The notes under the pieces are model-generated. The model was not told the DNA's origin, made no database searches, and was given only the letters and a program-made list of their open reading frames with translations. From Campylobacter jejuni (GTDB lineage Bacteria > Campylobacterota > Campylobacteria > Campylobacterales > Campylobacteraceae): a stretch of 47,838 nucleotides of DNA. Within the stretch, counting starts at the first letter, position 1. Each line of letters opens with the position of its first letter. Positions 36,187 through 46,234 of the stretch are shown here, piece after piece. Where the stretch lies: NCBI RefSeq assembly GCF_002179165.1, contig NZ_NFNY01000091.1, positions 1 to 47,838 on the forward strand, in the 5' to 3' direction. The translations under genes were made by a program, and so were the position numbers.

Positions 36187-37944
36187 ATGAATAAATTATT
36201 TTTAGCCTTATTACTGATTTTTACCCTAAATGCTTGCAAAGGAGATGATATGAATAACAATGAAGATACCAACAAAGATATTAAAACAGTCTATGCACCT
36301 AATGCTGTAGGCATAGACTTTAACACAAAAACCAATGAATTTTTATTCAGCAAACAAGATGATGAAACTGGCAAATACACCAAAGAATACACCAAAGCCC
36401 TTTTAGAAGCTGTTAATATAGTCGATAATTCCCCTTATAAAAAATCTTATAAGCCTAAGTATTTAGATCCAGAGTTTCATACAGGTAAAGCTTCTACTTT
36501 AGTTGAATTTAAAGATTGGCAAAAGATCTATTTAAAAGATCCCATCAAAGGAGCTATTGCTCCTTGGACTAAAGCAGAAAAAGCTTATTATCATTCTTTA
36601 GATGGAGAAGGAAGATATAATTATTTAGTAAAAAGAAGTGGCTTAGTATGTACTCCCATAGATTTAAAAGATAGTGCCTTAATAAGACCTAAAAGACCTA
36701 AAGAAAAAAGATTTATTGATGCTTATAAAGAAGGTATGAAAGATTATAAAGAAGCTAAGAGACTAGATTATAAAGGATATGATCTTTTTCAAAAAGCTAT
36801 TAAGAATTTAAGCTATGTTTACGAACAGGGTAAAGATTATAAAGCAGGACTTGCTTTAGCAGAGCTTGGATATTCAAAAGATTATTTTAGAGCCATTATA
36901 GGTAAATTAGATCAAGATGAAAACAATGAAGCTTTATTGGATAAATTAATCAATGAATTTTTAAATGCTAATTATAGAAGCATAAGGATTTATGAAGAGC
37001 TTATAGAAAAGTATGACTTAGGGGATGCTTATTGGGGTTTATATGTTTATTCACGTAAAATAGAAGATACAGTATTTGATGATAGATTTTATTTTGCCCA
37101 GCTTAAAGATAGCAGTGAAGAGCTTTATAAAAATGCTTTTGAACATGGAGCTTATGGAGCTTTTGGTGCTAAGGCAAATACTATATATTCTAATTTAATT
37201 GCAGGAGAGTATCAACTTTGCTTAGGTATATTGGGTAATAAAAAGGCTTTTTATGATGCAGCCGTATATATTGGTGATGCAGGTTTAAAATCAAGAGCCT
37301 TTCAAGCTCTTTGGCTTGGAGTGCAATTAGGAGATGAAAAGTGTTTAGAAAGATTGTATCGCCCTTTATATGGAATACATAAAAACCCTTTAAAACAACA
37401 ACTTATAAAAGACTTTGCTAAAAATCCTCCTTATGATAAATACGGAATGCTTCCTTTTTTAGATGAGTTAATCTCTACAGAATGGATTATAGATCCAAAT
37501 GAATATGATTTTATTTACGATATTGATAATGATGTAATGAGAACAATGTTAGGCAATATTAGAAAGGGTAAATATAAAGATCCAAGAGATGTGGATTCTA
37601 CTCCTGAAAGTAGATGGGAATTTGACCAAGAAATAGATGCTTATAAAAAAGGTTCTGTAAGAAGTTATAGTTATGATTTGCCCAATCACTGGAGTGAAGC
37701 AGATGTAGAAATTTATTTAGAAGAGCTTTATTTACATGCCAAACTCGCAGCTTTAACTCCTCCTCAAGGCTATCCTAATGCGCCTTATTATTTTTCTCCT
37801 GAAAGATTAGATTTTCTTTACAAAAAAGGAGATTTGGACGCCAAACTTGATCCTAGAATCCCTGCTATATATAGAGCTAACTTTCCAGAGGATTTAAGAA
37901 ATAAAATCTTAAAATTTGGCTATGAAAAGGGTATTAGGGAGTGA
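36187..37944 (+). CDS. Accessory module copy 2: large helical-repeat lipoprotein
   Basis: A 585-residue predicted lipoprotein: signal peptide MNKLFLALLLIFTLNAC with lipobox LNAC and modified C17, then an acidic Asn/Asp linker. Most of the rest is helical, Tyr/Ala/Leu-rich and resembles Sel1/TPR repeats (for example LAELGYSKDYFRAIIG, DAAVYIGDAGLKSRAFQAL). Signatures shared with the leaderless paralogue at 17371-18855 are WTKAEK (127-132), KNPLKQQL, KDPRDVDSTPES (464-475) and GYPNAPYY. I do not know the family with certainty; SEL1/DUF6396-like is a guess. Function unknown; envelope location fits an immunity or envelope-maintenance role. Confidence 0.75.
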   Translation: MNKLFLALLLIFTLNACKGDDMNNNEDTNKDIKTVYAPNAVGIDFNTKTNEFLFSKQDDETGKYTKEYTKALLEAVNIVDNSPYKKSYKPKYLDPEFHTGKASTLVEFKDWQKIYLKDPIKGAIAPWTKAEKAYYHSLDGEGRYNYLVKRSGLVCTPIDLKDSALIRPKRPKEKRFIDAYKEGMKDYKEAKRLDYKGYDLFQKAIKNLSYVYEQGKDYKAGLALAELGYSKDYFRAIIGKLDQDENNEALLDKLINEFLNANYRSIRIYEELIEKYDLGDAYWGLYVYSRKIEDTVFDDRFYFAQLKDSSEELYKNAFEHGAYGAFGAKANTIYSNLIAGEYQLCLGILGNKKAFYDAAVYIGDAGLKSRAFQALWLGVQLGDEKCLERLYRPLYGIHKNPLKQQLIKDFAKNPPYDKYGMLPFLDELISTEWIIDPNEYDFIYDIDNDVMRTMLGNIRKGKYKDPRDVDSTPESRWEFDQEIDAYKKGSVRSYSYDLPNHWSEADVEIYLEELYLHAKLAALTPPQGYPNAPYYFSPERLDFLYKKGDLDAKLDPRIPAIYRANFPEDLRNKILKFGYEKGIRE

Positions 37945-37974
37945 AAAATTATAATACAAATTAAAGGATTTAAA

Positions 37975-38763
37975 ATGCAAAAAATACTTAAAATTGATTT
38001 AGAAAAAAGAAAGGCTTTAGAGAATTTAAAAAATCTAGGTATAGTAAGTTTAGGTGGAATAACGCTTTCTAATTTAAATATAGAAAATGTTTTAAATTAT
38101 GACAAAGAACTTTCTTTTCATAATACTTATGCTAAATATTTGAATTTAAATTTAAATGCTTTTTATATTCCAGATACCCTTTTGCATTTACTTGAACTTG
38201 ACAGAACAAGCAAAGATACTTTTTGTATTAATGTACTTATAAATAGCAGCACTGCTTATAAAAATCCATTATTGCAATACGCAATTACGCAAAAACAACC
38301 AGATGAAAATATAGTTTATTCTTTGATGAATCATCCAAGGTTTAACCATGTTTTTGATTCTTTAAATTCTTTAAAATTAGCTTTAGAAAAAAAGAATTTT
38401 TATCTTAATTTTTTGGATTTAAATAATGAAAATAGTCTTTTAAATTTTTATAATATTTTATTAAAAGATGAAAATTTGAAAAAATATTTTTATTTAAAAA
38501 ATGGTAAATTTTGCATTGATGAAAAAATAAGTAAGGCAATAAAGATAAATCAAATGAATTTAACTTCTTCTTCTTTAGAGCTTTATTTAAGACTAATAAA
38601 TGATTTTCAGGTTTTAAATAAATTTGAAATTATTAATATTTTGGAAAAATTAGCACAAGAAAATATAAAAATTTTATATTTTTCACAAAATCTAGAAGAT
38701 AAAAAAAAGGCTAATGAAAAATATTTTTTAAGTAATGTAATAATGAATTTGAGAGTGAAATAG
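37975..38763 (+). CDS. Accessory module copy 2: small protein with a KRKALENL N-terminus
   Basis: A 262-residue protein, 30 bases after its large lipoprotein partner, with AAAGGA before the ATG. It opens IDLEKRKALENLKNLGIVSLGGITL, the same layout as the small gene at 16914-17369: a basic KR/RR, the KALxNL helix and then a short hydrophobic Gly-rich stretch. This could be a membrane anchor or Tat-like signal. The remainder is helical and rich in Leu, Asn and Lys, with no motif I recognise, and ends FLSNVIMNLRVK. It is longer than the copy 1 protein. Confidence 0.72.
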   Translation: MQKILKIDLEKRKALENLKNLGIVSLGGITLSNLNIENVLNYDKELSFHNTYAKYLNLNLNAFYIPDTLLHLLELDRTSKDTFCINVLINSSTAYKNPLLQYAITQKQPDENIVYSLMNHPRFNHVFDSLNSLKLALEKKNFYLNFLDLNNENSLLNFYNILLKDENLKKYFYLKNGKFCIDEKISKAIKINQMNLTSSSLELYLRLINDFQVLNKFEIINILEKLAQENIKILYFSQNLEDKKKANEKYFLSNVIMNLRVK

Positions 38764-38796
38764 TTTCTAGCTTTGTTTGGTTATTTTAGATGTATA

Positions 38797-38815
38797 GAAA
38801 AAGTTATACTTTTTC
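38797..38815 (+). terminator. Weak hairpin after accessory module copy 2
   Basis: GAAAAAG (38797-38803), TTATA loop, CTTTTTC (38809-38815) forms a 7-base AT-rich stem, 34 bases after the stop of the small gene and before atpB. The T run is contained in the stem, so this is a weak candidate. Confidence 0.3.
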
Positions 38816-38874
38816 ATTAAAATATAAGCAAGATAATGATAGAATCAACTTTTTAAAAAAATATTGAGGAAATT

Positions 38875-39555
38875 ATGAAAGATTTATTTTTGTTTAGCTC
38901 TTTGCTTGATCCAAGTCACACTTTTTCTTATTTTTTTCACATAGGTTTGGTAGCCTTAATTGCTGTTATTTTTGCTAAAATGGCTACTCATTCTATGCAA
39001 TCCATTCCGCGTGGTGTGCAAAATTTGGGCGAAGCTTTTTTAGAGGGTGTTTTATCAATGGGACGCGACACTATGGGAAATGAAGAAGGTGCAAGAAAAT
39101 ATCTTCCACTTGTAGCAACTTTGGGTATAATAGTATTTTTTAGCAATATTATAGGGATAATACCTGGTTTTCATGCTCCAACAGCAAGTTTAAATTTAAC
39201 ACTTTCTTTAGCTATTATTGTTTTTGTTTATTATCATTTTGAAGGGATCAAAGCTCAAGGTTTTGTAAGATATTTTGCTCATTTTATGGGTCCTGTTAAA
39301 ATTCTTGCACCGCTAATGTTTCCTGTTGAAATTGTTTCTCATCTTTCTCGTGTTGTTTCTTTATCTTTTCGTCTTTTTGGAAATATTAAAGGTGATGATT
39401 TATTTTTAGCGGTAATATTAGCCCTTGTTCCTTATATAGCACCACTTCCTGCTTATGTACTTTTAACATTTATGGCTTTTTTACAAGCTTTTATTTTTAT
39501 GATTTTGACTTATGTTTATTTAGCGGGTGCTACTACTATTGAGGAAAATCATTAA
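38875..39555 (+). CDS. atpB: ATP synthase F0 subunit a
   Basis: A 226-residue inner-membrane protein forming the proton half-channels beside the c ring. About five to six hydrophobic segments are seen; the essential Arg lies in [14 protein letters not shown]. Its length matches other epsilonproteobacteria. It stands alone rather than with the rest of the atp genes, as in C. jejuni. AGGA precedes the ATG. Confidence 0.96.
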   Translation: MKDLFLFSSLLDPSHTFSYFFHIGLVALIAVIFAKMATHSMQSIPRGVQNLGEAFLEGVLSMGRDTMGNEEGARKYLPLVATLGIIVFFSNIIGIIPGFHAPTASLNLTLSLAIIVFVYYHFEGIKAQGFVRYFAHFMGPVKILAPLMFPVEIVSHLSRVVSLSFRLFGNIKGDDLFLAVILALVPYIAPLPAYVLLTFMAFLQAFIFMILTYVYLAGATTIEENH

Positions 39556-39567
39556 TCTTTTACTCTT

Positions 39568-39586
39568 AAGGGAAAGTTTTTCCCTT
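39568..39586 (+). terminator. Hairpin after atpB
   Basis: AAGGGAAA and TTTCCCTT form a perfect 8-base stem with a 3-base loop, 13 bases after the atpB stop, followed by TGCTTTCTATACTT. The T run is modest, so strength is uncertain. Confidence 0.5.
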
Positions 39587-39718
39587 TGCTTTCTATACTT
39601 CTTTATATTCTTAATTTTTTGCAATGAAGTTTTGTGTTTTTGAGAAAATATTTATTAGCATAAAGGCTTTTTGAAAGAAAAAAATGTTAAAATAAATCTA
39701 AAAAATCAAGGAAAATCA

Positions 39719-41137
39719 ATGTTTGAAGTAGTTATAGGACTTGAAGTCCATGCTCAATTAAATACCAAAACAAAAATCTTTTGTTCTTGTGCGACTTCTT
39801 TTGGAGAAGCTCCAAATACCAATGTTTGTCCTACTTGCTTGGCCTTGCCTGGTGCTTTACCTGTTTTAAATGAAGAAGCAGTAAAAAAGGCTGTTGCTTT
39901 TGGAAAAGCTGTGAATGCAACCATAAATAAAAAAAGTATTTTTAATAGAAAAAATTATTTTTATCCGGATTTGCCAAAGGCTTATCAAATTTCACAATTT
40001 GATATTCCTATAGTGGAAAATGGCGAACTTTTTATCAATGTAAATGGCGAAAATAAACGCATAGGCATTACTAGAGCACACTTAGAAGAGGATGCGGGTA
40101 AAAATATCCATGAGAATGATTTTTCTAAAGTAGATTTAAATCGCGCTGGAACACCTTTGCTTGAGATTGTAAGCGAACCAGAGCTTAGAAGTAGTGATGA
40201 AGCTGTGGCTTATCTTAAAAAACTTCATTCTATTATACGCTTTTTAGATATTTCAGATGCAAATATGCAAGAAGGAAGTTTTCGTTGTGATGCAAATGTC
40301 AGCATAAGACCAAAGGGTGACACTAAGCTTTATACTAGAGTAGAAATTAAAAATCTTAACTCTTTTCGTTTTATCCAAAAAGCTATAGAATATGAAGTGA
40401 AAAGACAGAGCGAGGCGTGGGAAGATGGCACTTATGATAAAGAAGTGGTGCAAGAAACAAGGCTTTTTGATACGACAAATTTAGTCACAAGAAGTATGCG
40501 TGGTAAGGAAGAAGCGGCGGAATATCGTTATTTTCCTGATCCTGATTTATTACCTGTTTTGTTAAAAGATGAATTTTTAGACATTAAAATTCCAGAACTT
40601 CCAGATGAGAAAAAAACGCGTTATATAAATGAACTTGGTGTTAAAGAAAGTGATGCTGAAGTGTTGATAAGTTCGCTTGAAATGAGTCGTTTTTTTGAAA
40701 GCTTAATCGCACTAAATTTAAATCCTAAACTTTGTGTAAATTGGCTAAATACTGAACTCATGGGACTTTTAAAAGGAGAGCTTACCATAGAAAATTCTCC
40801 TATTAATGCAAGCAAACTAGGAAACTTAATCAAACGTATAGAAGATGGCACTATCAGTGCTAAAGCAGCAAAGGATGTCTTGGCTTTTGTCTTTGAAAAT
40901 ACTGAAATAGAAATTGATGAAGCAATTGAAAAATTAGGACTTAAACAAGTAAGTGATGACTCGGCTATTGAAGCGGTGATTGATCAAATTTTGAATGCAA
41001 ATGCCGATAAAGTCGCAGAATATAAAAGTGGAAAAGACAAGCTTTTTGGTTTCTTTGTGGGGCAAACGATGAAAGAGGGCAAAGGAGCGTTTAATCCTGC
41101 TAAGGTTAATGAAATTCTAAAAGCAAAGCTTGGTTAA
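39719..41137 (+). CDS. gatB: Aspartyl/glutamyl-tRNA amidotransferase subunit B
   Basis: A 472-residue subunit of GatCAB, which converts Glu-tRNA-Gln (and Asp-tRNA-Asn) to the amidated form. I use the ATG at 39719 ([16 protein letters not shown]), which has AAGGAAAATCA upstream, rather than the in-frame TTG at 39671. Further motifs are [39 protein letters not shown] and a C-terminal tRNA-binding YqeY-like helical domain. It is followed directly by gpsA with no spacing. Confidence 0.96.
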   Translation: MFEVVIGLEVHAQLNTKTKIFCSCATSFGEAPNTNVCPTCLALPGALPVLNEEAVKKAVAFGKAVNATINKKSIFNRKNYFYPDLPKAYQISQFDIPIVENGELFINVNGENKRIGITRAHLEEDAGKNIHENDFSKVDLNRAGTPLLEIVSEPELRSSDEAVAYLKKLHSIIRFLDISDANMQEGSFRCDANVSIRPKGDTKLYTRVEIKNLNSFRFIQKAIEYEVKRQSEAWEDGTYDKEVVQETRLFDTTNLVTRSMRGKEEAAEYRYFPDPDLLPVLLKDEFLDIKIPELPDEKKTRYINELGVKESDAEVLISSLEMSRFFESLIALNLNPKLCVNWLNTELMGLLKGELTIENSPINASKLGNLIKRIEDGTISAKAAKDVLAFVFENTEIEIDEAIEKLGLKQVSDDSAIEAVIDQILNANADKVAEYKSGKDKLFGFFVGQTMKEGKGAFNPAKVNEILKAKLG

Positions 41138-42034
41138 ATGAAAATCGCAATCATCGGTGCAGGGAAGTGGGGTAGTGCGTTACATAGTGCAATGAGTATT
41201 AAAAATGCTTGTGTTATCACTTCTCGCACAAAGCGAAAAATACCTTTTTTTGTGGATTTAGATGAGGCACTAAATTGTGAATATTTGGTTTTTGCTTTAA
41301 GTTCTCAAGGAATTCATTCTTGGCTTGAACAAAATTTTAAAAATAAAGGGCAAAAAATTCTCATTGCTTCAAAAGGTATAGAAACTTCAACTTGTAAATT
41401 TTTAGATGAAATTTTTAGTGAATTTGTGGATAAAGACAAACTTTGCGTTTTAAGCGGCCCTTCTTTTGCAGCTGAAGTGACGCAAAAACTTCCTTGTGCT
41501 TTGATGATTAGCGGTGTAAATGGGACGCTTTGTAAAGAATTTGCAAGTTTTTTTCCTGATTTTATTAAAGCTTATGTAGATGATGATGTGCGTGGGGCTG
41601 AAATTTGTGGTGCTTATAAAAATGTTTTGGCTATTGCGAGTGGGATAAGCGATGGTTTAGGGTTTGGCAATAATGCAAGAGCTTCTTTAATCTCTCGCGG
41701 ACTTATAGAAATGCATCGTTTTGGTAAATTTTTTGGTGCTAAGGAAGAAACTTTTTTAGGACTTAGTGGAGCAGGGGATTTGTTTTTAACTGCTACAAGT
41801 GTGCTATCAAGGAATTACCGCGTAGGTTTAGCTTTAGCGGATAATAAAAAACTTGATGAAATTTTAAAGGATTTGGGCGAAGTTGCCGAAGGTGTAAAAA
41901 CGGCTTTTGCAATAGAAAAAATTTCAAAAGAAAAAGGAATTTATACCCCTATAGTGAATGAAGTGGTGCAAATTTTTGAAGGAAAAAGCATCAAAAAAGC
42001 AGTGCAAAATTTACTAAAAGCCAAAGATAATTAG
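41138..42034 (+). CDS. gpsA: Glycerol-3-phosphate dehydrogenase [NAD(P)+]
   Basis: A 298-residue enzyme that makes sn-glycerol 3-phosphate for phospholipids from dihydroxyacetone phosphate. The NAD(P)-binding loop is IIGAGKWGSAL; later conserved blocks are ASKGIE, LSGPSFAAEV, EICGAYKNVLAIASG (catalytic Lys) and GLSGAGDLFLTATS with SRNYRVG. It begins immediately after the gatB stop. Confidence 0.95.
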   Translation: MKIAIIGAGKWGSALHSAMSIKNACVITSRTKRKIPFFVDLDEALNCEYLVFALSSQGIHSWLEQNFKNKGQKILIASKGIETSTCKFLDEIFSEFVDKDKLCVLSGPSFAAEVTQKLPCALMISGVNGTLCKEFASFFPDFIKAYVDDDVRGAEICGAYKNVLAIASGISDGLGFGNNARASLISRGLIEMHRFGKFFGAKEETFLGLSGAGDLFLTATSVLSRNYRVGLALADNKKLDEILKDLGEVAEGVKTAFAIEKISKEKGIYTPIVNEVVQIFEGKSIKKAVQNLLKAKDN

Positions 42035-42043
42035 AGGTGTAAA

Positions 42044-43240
42044 ATGTTAATTAAGAACGCAAAGATTTATGGAAAAGATTTAGGGGATCTTTTAGTTAAA
42101 GATGGAAAAATTATAAAAATAGGCATAAATTTAGAAGATAATGAAGCAGATGAAATGCTAGATGCTAAGGGAATGACATTATTACCATCTTTTGTGGATT
42201 TGTGTGTAAATTTAAAAAATGATAAATTTTCTTTGGCTAATTTAGAACTTTTAGAAAGTGAATGTTTAAAAGGTGGGATAAGCACAATTGTTTTGCGTGA
42301 TTGTATGGATTTTGATGAGGAAAGTTATTCACTTTTTTTGCGAAGTTTAGAGTCTAAAAAATTACAAATTTTTCCTAGTGTGCGAGTTTTAGATAAACAA
42401 AATAAACTTAAAAATTTAGCCACACTTTTAAACAAAGGAGCTTGTGCTTTAGAGCTTGAAAGCTTAAATAATGCTAATATTTTGCGTGTGAGTATGCAAT
42501 ACGCTTTAATGAAAGAAAAAAGCATTTTCATAAGATGTTGTGATAATGATTTTGATGATAATGGTGTAATGAATGATTGTGCAACAAGCTTTGAATTAGG
42601 TCTTGTTGGAATGAGCGAAGTGGCTGAAACAAGTGAAGTGGCTAAGATTAAAGAAGTGGCTAAATTTTATGGAGTGAGAGTGATTTTTGATTTACTTAGT
42701 CTAAGGCGTTCTATCGATCTTTTAGATGATGAAAATTTAAAGCTTGTTAGCATACATCATTTAATCAAGGATGATAGTGCTTGTTTAGATTTTAATACAG
42801 CGGCAAAATTAAATCCGCCTTTAAGAAGCAAAGAAGATAAAGAGGGTTTAAAGCAAGCATTAAAACAGGGGAAAATTAATTTTTTGAGTTCTTTGCATAG
42901 TGCAAAATCGATTTCCTTAAAAGATTTGGCTTTTGATGAAGCGGCTTTTGGGATTCATAGTGTGCACGAATTTATAAGTCTTTGTTATACTTTTTTGATA
43001 AAAGAGGGTTTTTTAAATTGGCAAGAACTTTGTAAATTTACAAGCAAAAATCCTAGTGAATTTTTAGGTTTAAATAGTGGAATAATAGAAGTTGGCAAAG
43101 AAGCAAATTTGGTTTTTTTTGATGAGAATGAAGAAAATTTTGTGCCAAAAAATTCACTTTATGCTAACGATAAACTTTTTGGAAAAGTCAAAATGCATAT
43201 GATTAAGGGTGATATTCTAAAAATGCCAGTAGAATTCTAG
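42044..43240 (+). CDS. Dihydroorotase-like protein lacking metal ligands (pyrC2-like)
   Basis: A 398-residue amidohydrolase-fold protein in the dihydroorotase family. The normal metal-binding D-x-H-x-H after beta strand 1 is replaced by FVDLCVNLKN (50-59), and the usual DHAPH active-site segment reads FLSSLHSAKS. The structural NPPLR motif is kept. It is therefore probably not catalytic; non-catalytic paralogues of this type can form complexes with aspartate transcarbamoylase. A true pyrC is expected elsewhere in the genome. It is nine bases after gpsA. Confidence 0.82.
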   Translation: MLIKNAKIYGKDLGDLLVKDGKIIKIGINLEDNEADEMLDAKGMTLLPSFVDLCVNLKNDKFSLANLELLESECLKGGISTIVLRDCMDFDEESYSLFLRSLESKKLQIFPSVRVLDKQNKLKNLATLLNKGACALELESLNNANILRVSMQYALMKEKSIFIRCCDNDFDDNGVMNDCATSFELGLVGMSEVAETSEVAKIKEVAKFYGVRVIFDLLSLRRSIDLLDDENLKLVSIHHLIKDDSACLDFNTAAKLNPPLRSKEDKEGLKQALKQGKINFLSSLHSAKSISLKDLAFDEAAFGIHSVHEFISLCYTFLIKEGFLNWQELCKFTSKNPSEFLGLNSGIIEVGKEANLVFFDENEENFVPKNSLYANDKLFGKVKMHMIKGDILKMPVEF

Positions 43241-43271
43241 CAATTTATCTGGTTTTTTTATACTTACGCCC

Positions 43272-43739
43272 TTGTTTGTTTTAAAATTTCGAAGAGCAAA
43301 GTGGCTTTTGTTGGTATTTTATGTTCTGCTAATTTGTTTTTGGATGGCAATCTTTTTAGATTCTAGCAGGGATTTGCCTTTTGTTTTAATGCATTTTTCT
43401 TACAGTTTTCCTTTGCTTTGTTGTGTGGTTGGAATTTTGAGTTTTATTTGGCATAAAAGAGAATTTTTTGCATTAAATTTTATCTTTTTGATTTTTATTT
43501 GATTGTATTTTTCATTGATTGTTATATGCTTTTTATCTCAGAACCCTCCCCAAAAAAGCAAAGGTTTTTATGTAGACGAAGATAATTTACTAGATTTTTA
43601 TAGTTTTGAAAGCACTGTAATGTTTTTATCTTTACTAGGGCTTTTTGGAATTTATAAAAACAAAAAATATTTACTTTATTTTACTTATAGTTTTATTATA
43701 CTTTTGACTATTCTAAATAGTTTTTATTTTTCGACTTAA
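43272..43739 (+). pseudogene. Small membrane protein gene split by an in-frame TGA
   Basis: Two stretches in the same frame, 76 and 78 codons, are separated only by TGA at 43500-43502. Read through, they give one protein of about 155 residues with four to five hydrophobic segments and a short polar middle (SQNPPQKSKGFYVDED). The only start seen is a TTG at 43272 with no ribosome binding site; the frame is open back to 43233 without ATG. This points to a decaying gene or a sequencing error. I do not recognise the family. It sits between the dihydroorotase-like gene and the convergent pit gene. Confidence 0.6.
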
Positions 43740-43776
43740 TCTATTTATGCTAATTTTTAAGATAGCATTTGTAATT

Positions 43777-45303
43777 TTAAATTCCTAAAACCATTTTAAA
43801 TCCCAAAAATACAAATGCTGCCATAATCCCAGCAGCCGGTAAAGTGATAATCCAAGCTAATCCTATGGGTTTCATCATCAACCAATTTGCATTTTTATTA
43901 TACACGCCAATACCTAAAACCGCACCGATTAAAATGTGCGTAGAGCTTACCGGAATTCCAAATTGTGTTGCTAAAAGTATTACTATACTTGCTCCAAGTT
44001 CTGCACTAAATCCTGTTGTGGGGCGTATAGTAGCTAATTTTGATCCCACGGTGGTAATAACTTCTTTTCCTAAAAACCAAAGTCCTATAACTAAGGCTAC
44101 TCCAAACATGGCTAAAGCAGCGAAAGGGACAGGGGAGTTTGTATTGATTGTATTATTTTTTAAAACATCCAAAATGGCCGCAAAAGGACCAATAGCATTA
44201 GCAATATCATTAGCTCCATGGGAGAAAGCAAAACTAGAAGCGGTAAAAATTTGAAACCAGGCAAAAAGTCTATCGGTAGTTTTGTTAAGTTCGGTTTTTT
44301 TGACAATTTTTACAATAGCAAAAGTTACAACATAACTTATAGTTCCTAAAATTCCTATAATCCAAAAATTTTGTAAAATATCTAAAGTATTGACATTATT
44401 TAAACCTTTAAATAAGAACATAGCACTGATGATACTTGCTCCAATACAAGCAATAATTGGCATATGTGTTTTTAATACAGAATAAATGTCAATATCTTTT
44501 TCCTTATCTTTAAATTCTTTAATTTTATTTTTGTAAAAATTATTGTCTTGATCTTCATCGTCTAATACTATAGCTGAAAGTTCTTTGAGTTGTTCTTGGA
44601 CGGATTTATTTTTTAGTTGTGAAAAATATTCTTCTTTGAATTTTTTTCTATCTTTTTTTATATCTTTTAAATTTTCATTTAATTTTTCTGAAGGTTTTAA
44701 TATTTTTTTATCAATGTAAGAATAAATAAGATAGGCTACTATCCCACCTAAAAGCGGAGAAATAACCCAAGATAAGGCTATTTTTAAAATTTCACTCCAT
44801 TTAACCATAGATAAGGTTTGACTTCCATCAAATTTTAAAAGCCCCATCATAATACTAGCACCAACGATTCCTCCAACTATGCTGTGAGTGGTTGATACGG
44901 GCAAACCTTTTTTTGTAGCAATAAAAATCCAAAGTCCAGAACTCAAAAGAGCTGATAGCATAATAATAACAAATAGCATAGGATCAAATTGATTAGGAAA
45001 GGCAACTATTCCACTTCGTATGGTTTTGGTTACTTCTGCGCCTGCAAAAATGGCACCGCTAAGTTCAAAAACAGCGGCTATGATTAAAGCTTGTTTGATG
45101 GTGACCGTTTTAGCTCCAACACTTGTTCCAAAAGAGTTTGCTACATCATTTCCACCTATATTAAATGCCATGAAGATTCCAAAAATTGAAGCAAGTAAAA
45201 AAAGTATGAGCTGGTGTTGTGATATATAATTAAAACCCCAAGTGATAAAAAGAATAATGCTAAGAATAAATATAAAAAATGCAATGATATTATCTTTTTG
45301 CAT
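43777..45303 (-). CDS. pit: PiT-family inorganic phosphate transporter
   Basis: A 508-residue inner-membrane phosphate symporter. The two inverted PiT signature repeats are visible: GIFMAFNIGGNDVANSFGTSVGA and FAFSHGANDIANAIGPFAAI, together with VSTTHSIVGGIVGAS and VSSTHILIGAVLG. About ten hydrophobic segments flank a central charged cytoplasmic loop of roughly 80 residues. It is convergent with the split membrane gene and divergent from the beta-barrel gene. TATAAT at 45325-45330 on this strand is a possible -10. Confidence 0.93.
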   Translation of the reverse strand: MQKDNIIAFFIFILSIILFITWGFNYISQHQLILFLLASIFGIFMAFNIGGNDVANSFGTSVGAKTVTIKQALIIAAVFELSGAIFAGAEVTKTIRSGIVAFPNQFDPMLFVIIMLSALLSSGLWIFIATKKGLPVSTTHSIVGGIVGASIMMGLLKFDGSQTLSMVKWSEILKIALSWVISPLLGGIVAYLIYSYIDKKILKPSEKLNENLKDIKKDRKKFKEEYFSQLKNKSVQEQLKELSAIVLDDEDQDNNFYKNKIKEFKDKEKDIDIYSVLKTHMPIIACIGASIISAMFLFKGLNNVNTLDILQNFWIIGILGTISYVVTFAIVKIVKKTELNKTTDRLFAWFQIFTASSFAFSHGANDIANAIGPFAAILDVLKNNTINTNSPVPFAALAMFGVALVIGLWFLGKEVITTVGSKLATIRPTTGFSAELGASIVILLATQFGIPVSSTHILIGAVLGIGVYNKNANWLMMKPIGLAWIITLPAAGIMAAFVFLGFKMVLGI

Positions 45304-45394
45304 AAGATAAGCCTTTTTTATTTTATTATACTCTTATAAGATTTAAAATGCAAATTTATTTGTTTGAAATAATGTTTTATTTGTTTTGTTTTTT

Positions 45395-45400
45395 TATAAT
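45395..45400 (+). promoter_or_regulatory. -10 box of the beta-barrel gene
   Basis: TTTTTATAAT contains a perfect TATAAT preceded by several T-rich tracts spaced roughly a helical turn apart, the usual Campylobacter sigma-70 pattern. It lies 34 bases before the ATG at 45434. Confidence 0.5.
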
Positions 45401-45433
45401 ATTTAAAGTTTGCTAAAAGGTGGGAAATGAATA

Positions 45434-46234
45434 ATGAAAGGTGTGTTGTATTTTATATTGTTTTTTTCTTTGTTAAATGCCAATGATTTAGATAGTGCTT
45501 TAAAAAATAACAAAAATTGGAAGAAATTTGATTTTAAAAGTGTTAAAAAAGCACCAAAGATTAAAGAAGAAAATATGGATTTTAAAAGTGCTTTAAATGG
45601 CTTATTGTCTAATGCTTTAGAAAATAAAAATGGCATTGACAAAAGTGATGGAAATTTAGATTTTGAAAATGAAAATATTCAGCTTAGAAATTTAAATTCT
45701 CTTTATGAGGGAGAGAATAATTCTTTGCTTTTTCAAAAAGAACTTTTTGTAGCACAAGATAATTATAATTATTCTGGGGGCTTGATTAATCGTTATGAAA
45801 AAGATGATTTTTTATTTGGATTTAATGGATTTATTGATAAACAAAGAGAACAAAAAGAAAATAAAAGTTTTGGGGCTGAATTTGCTTATAATCAGTTTAT
45901 GAAAGCTTATAGTAATTATTATATCCCAAATGAGACTGAAAAAAATTTACAATTTGGCGTGAGTTTTGTTATCCCTACCTACAATGCTTTTATATTTGAT
46001 ATTAGCAAAGATAGTGAAAAAACAAACTATCAAGTATCTTATACGCCTTATAGTGTTTTTAGTTTAAATTTGTTGCATCGTGATTATAATAATATGCATG
46101 AAAATAATGATGATACTATATTGCAAGTAGGGTTTAGTTTTAATTTTAATGAAAATTTTTTAAAGCAATTTAGAAAAAAAGAGAATGTCCTAGAAGAAGT
46201 CAATCGTTATGACTTCTTGCAGAGAACACATTAG
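45434..46234 (+). CDS. Exported beta-barrel protein resembling the inverse-autotransporter barrel (Cj1193-like)
   Basis: A 266-residue exported protein. The signal peptide is MKGVLYFILFFSLLNAN. After a Lys/Asn-rich linker (about 20-100), residues 105-250 alternate hydrophobic and polar residues in strand-like runs (FLFGFNGFIDKQ, FGAEFAYNQFMKAYSNYY, LQFGVSFVIPTYNAFIFDIS, LQVGFSFNFNENF), and the end reads EVNRYDFLQRTH. This pattern is like the intimin/invasin beta domain, but no passenger domain follows. The assignment is by pattern only. It is convergent with dctA (4-base overlap). Confidence 0.65.
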   Translation: MKGVLYFILFFSLLNANDLDSALKNNKNWKKFDFKSVKKAPKIKEENMDFKSALNGLLSNALENKNGIDKSDGNLDFENENIQLRNLNSLYEGENNSLLFQKELFVAQDNYNYSGGLINRYEKDDFLFGFNGFIDKQREQKENKSFGAEFAYNQFMKAYSNYYIPNETEKNLQFGVSFVIPTYNAFIFDISKDSEKTNYQVSYTPYSVFSLNLLHRDYNNMHENNDDTILQVGFSFNFNENFLKQFRKKENVLEEVNRYDFLQRTH

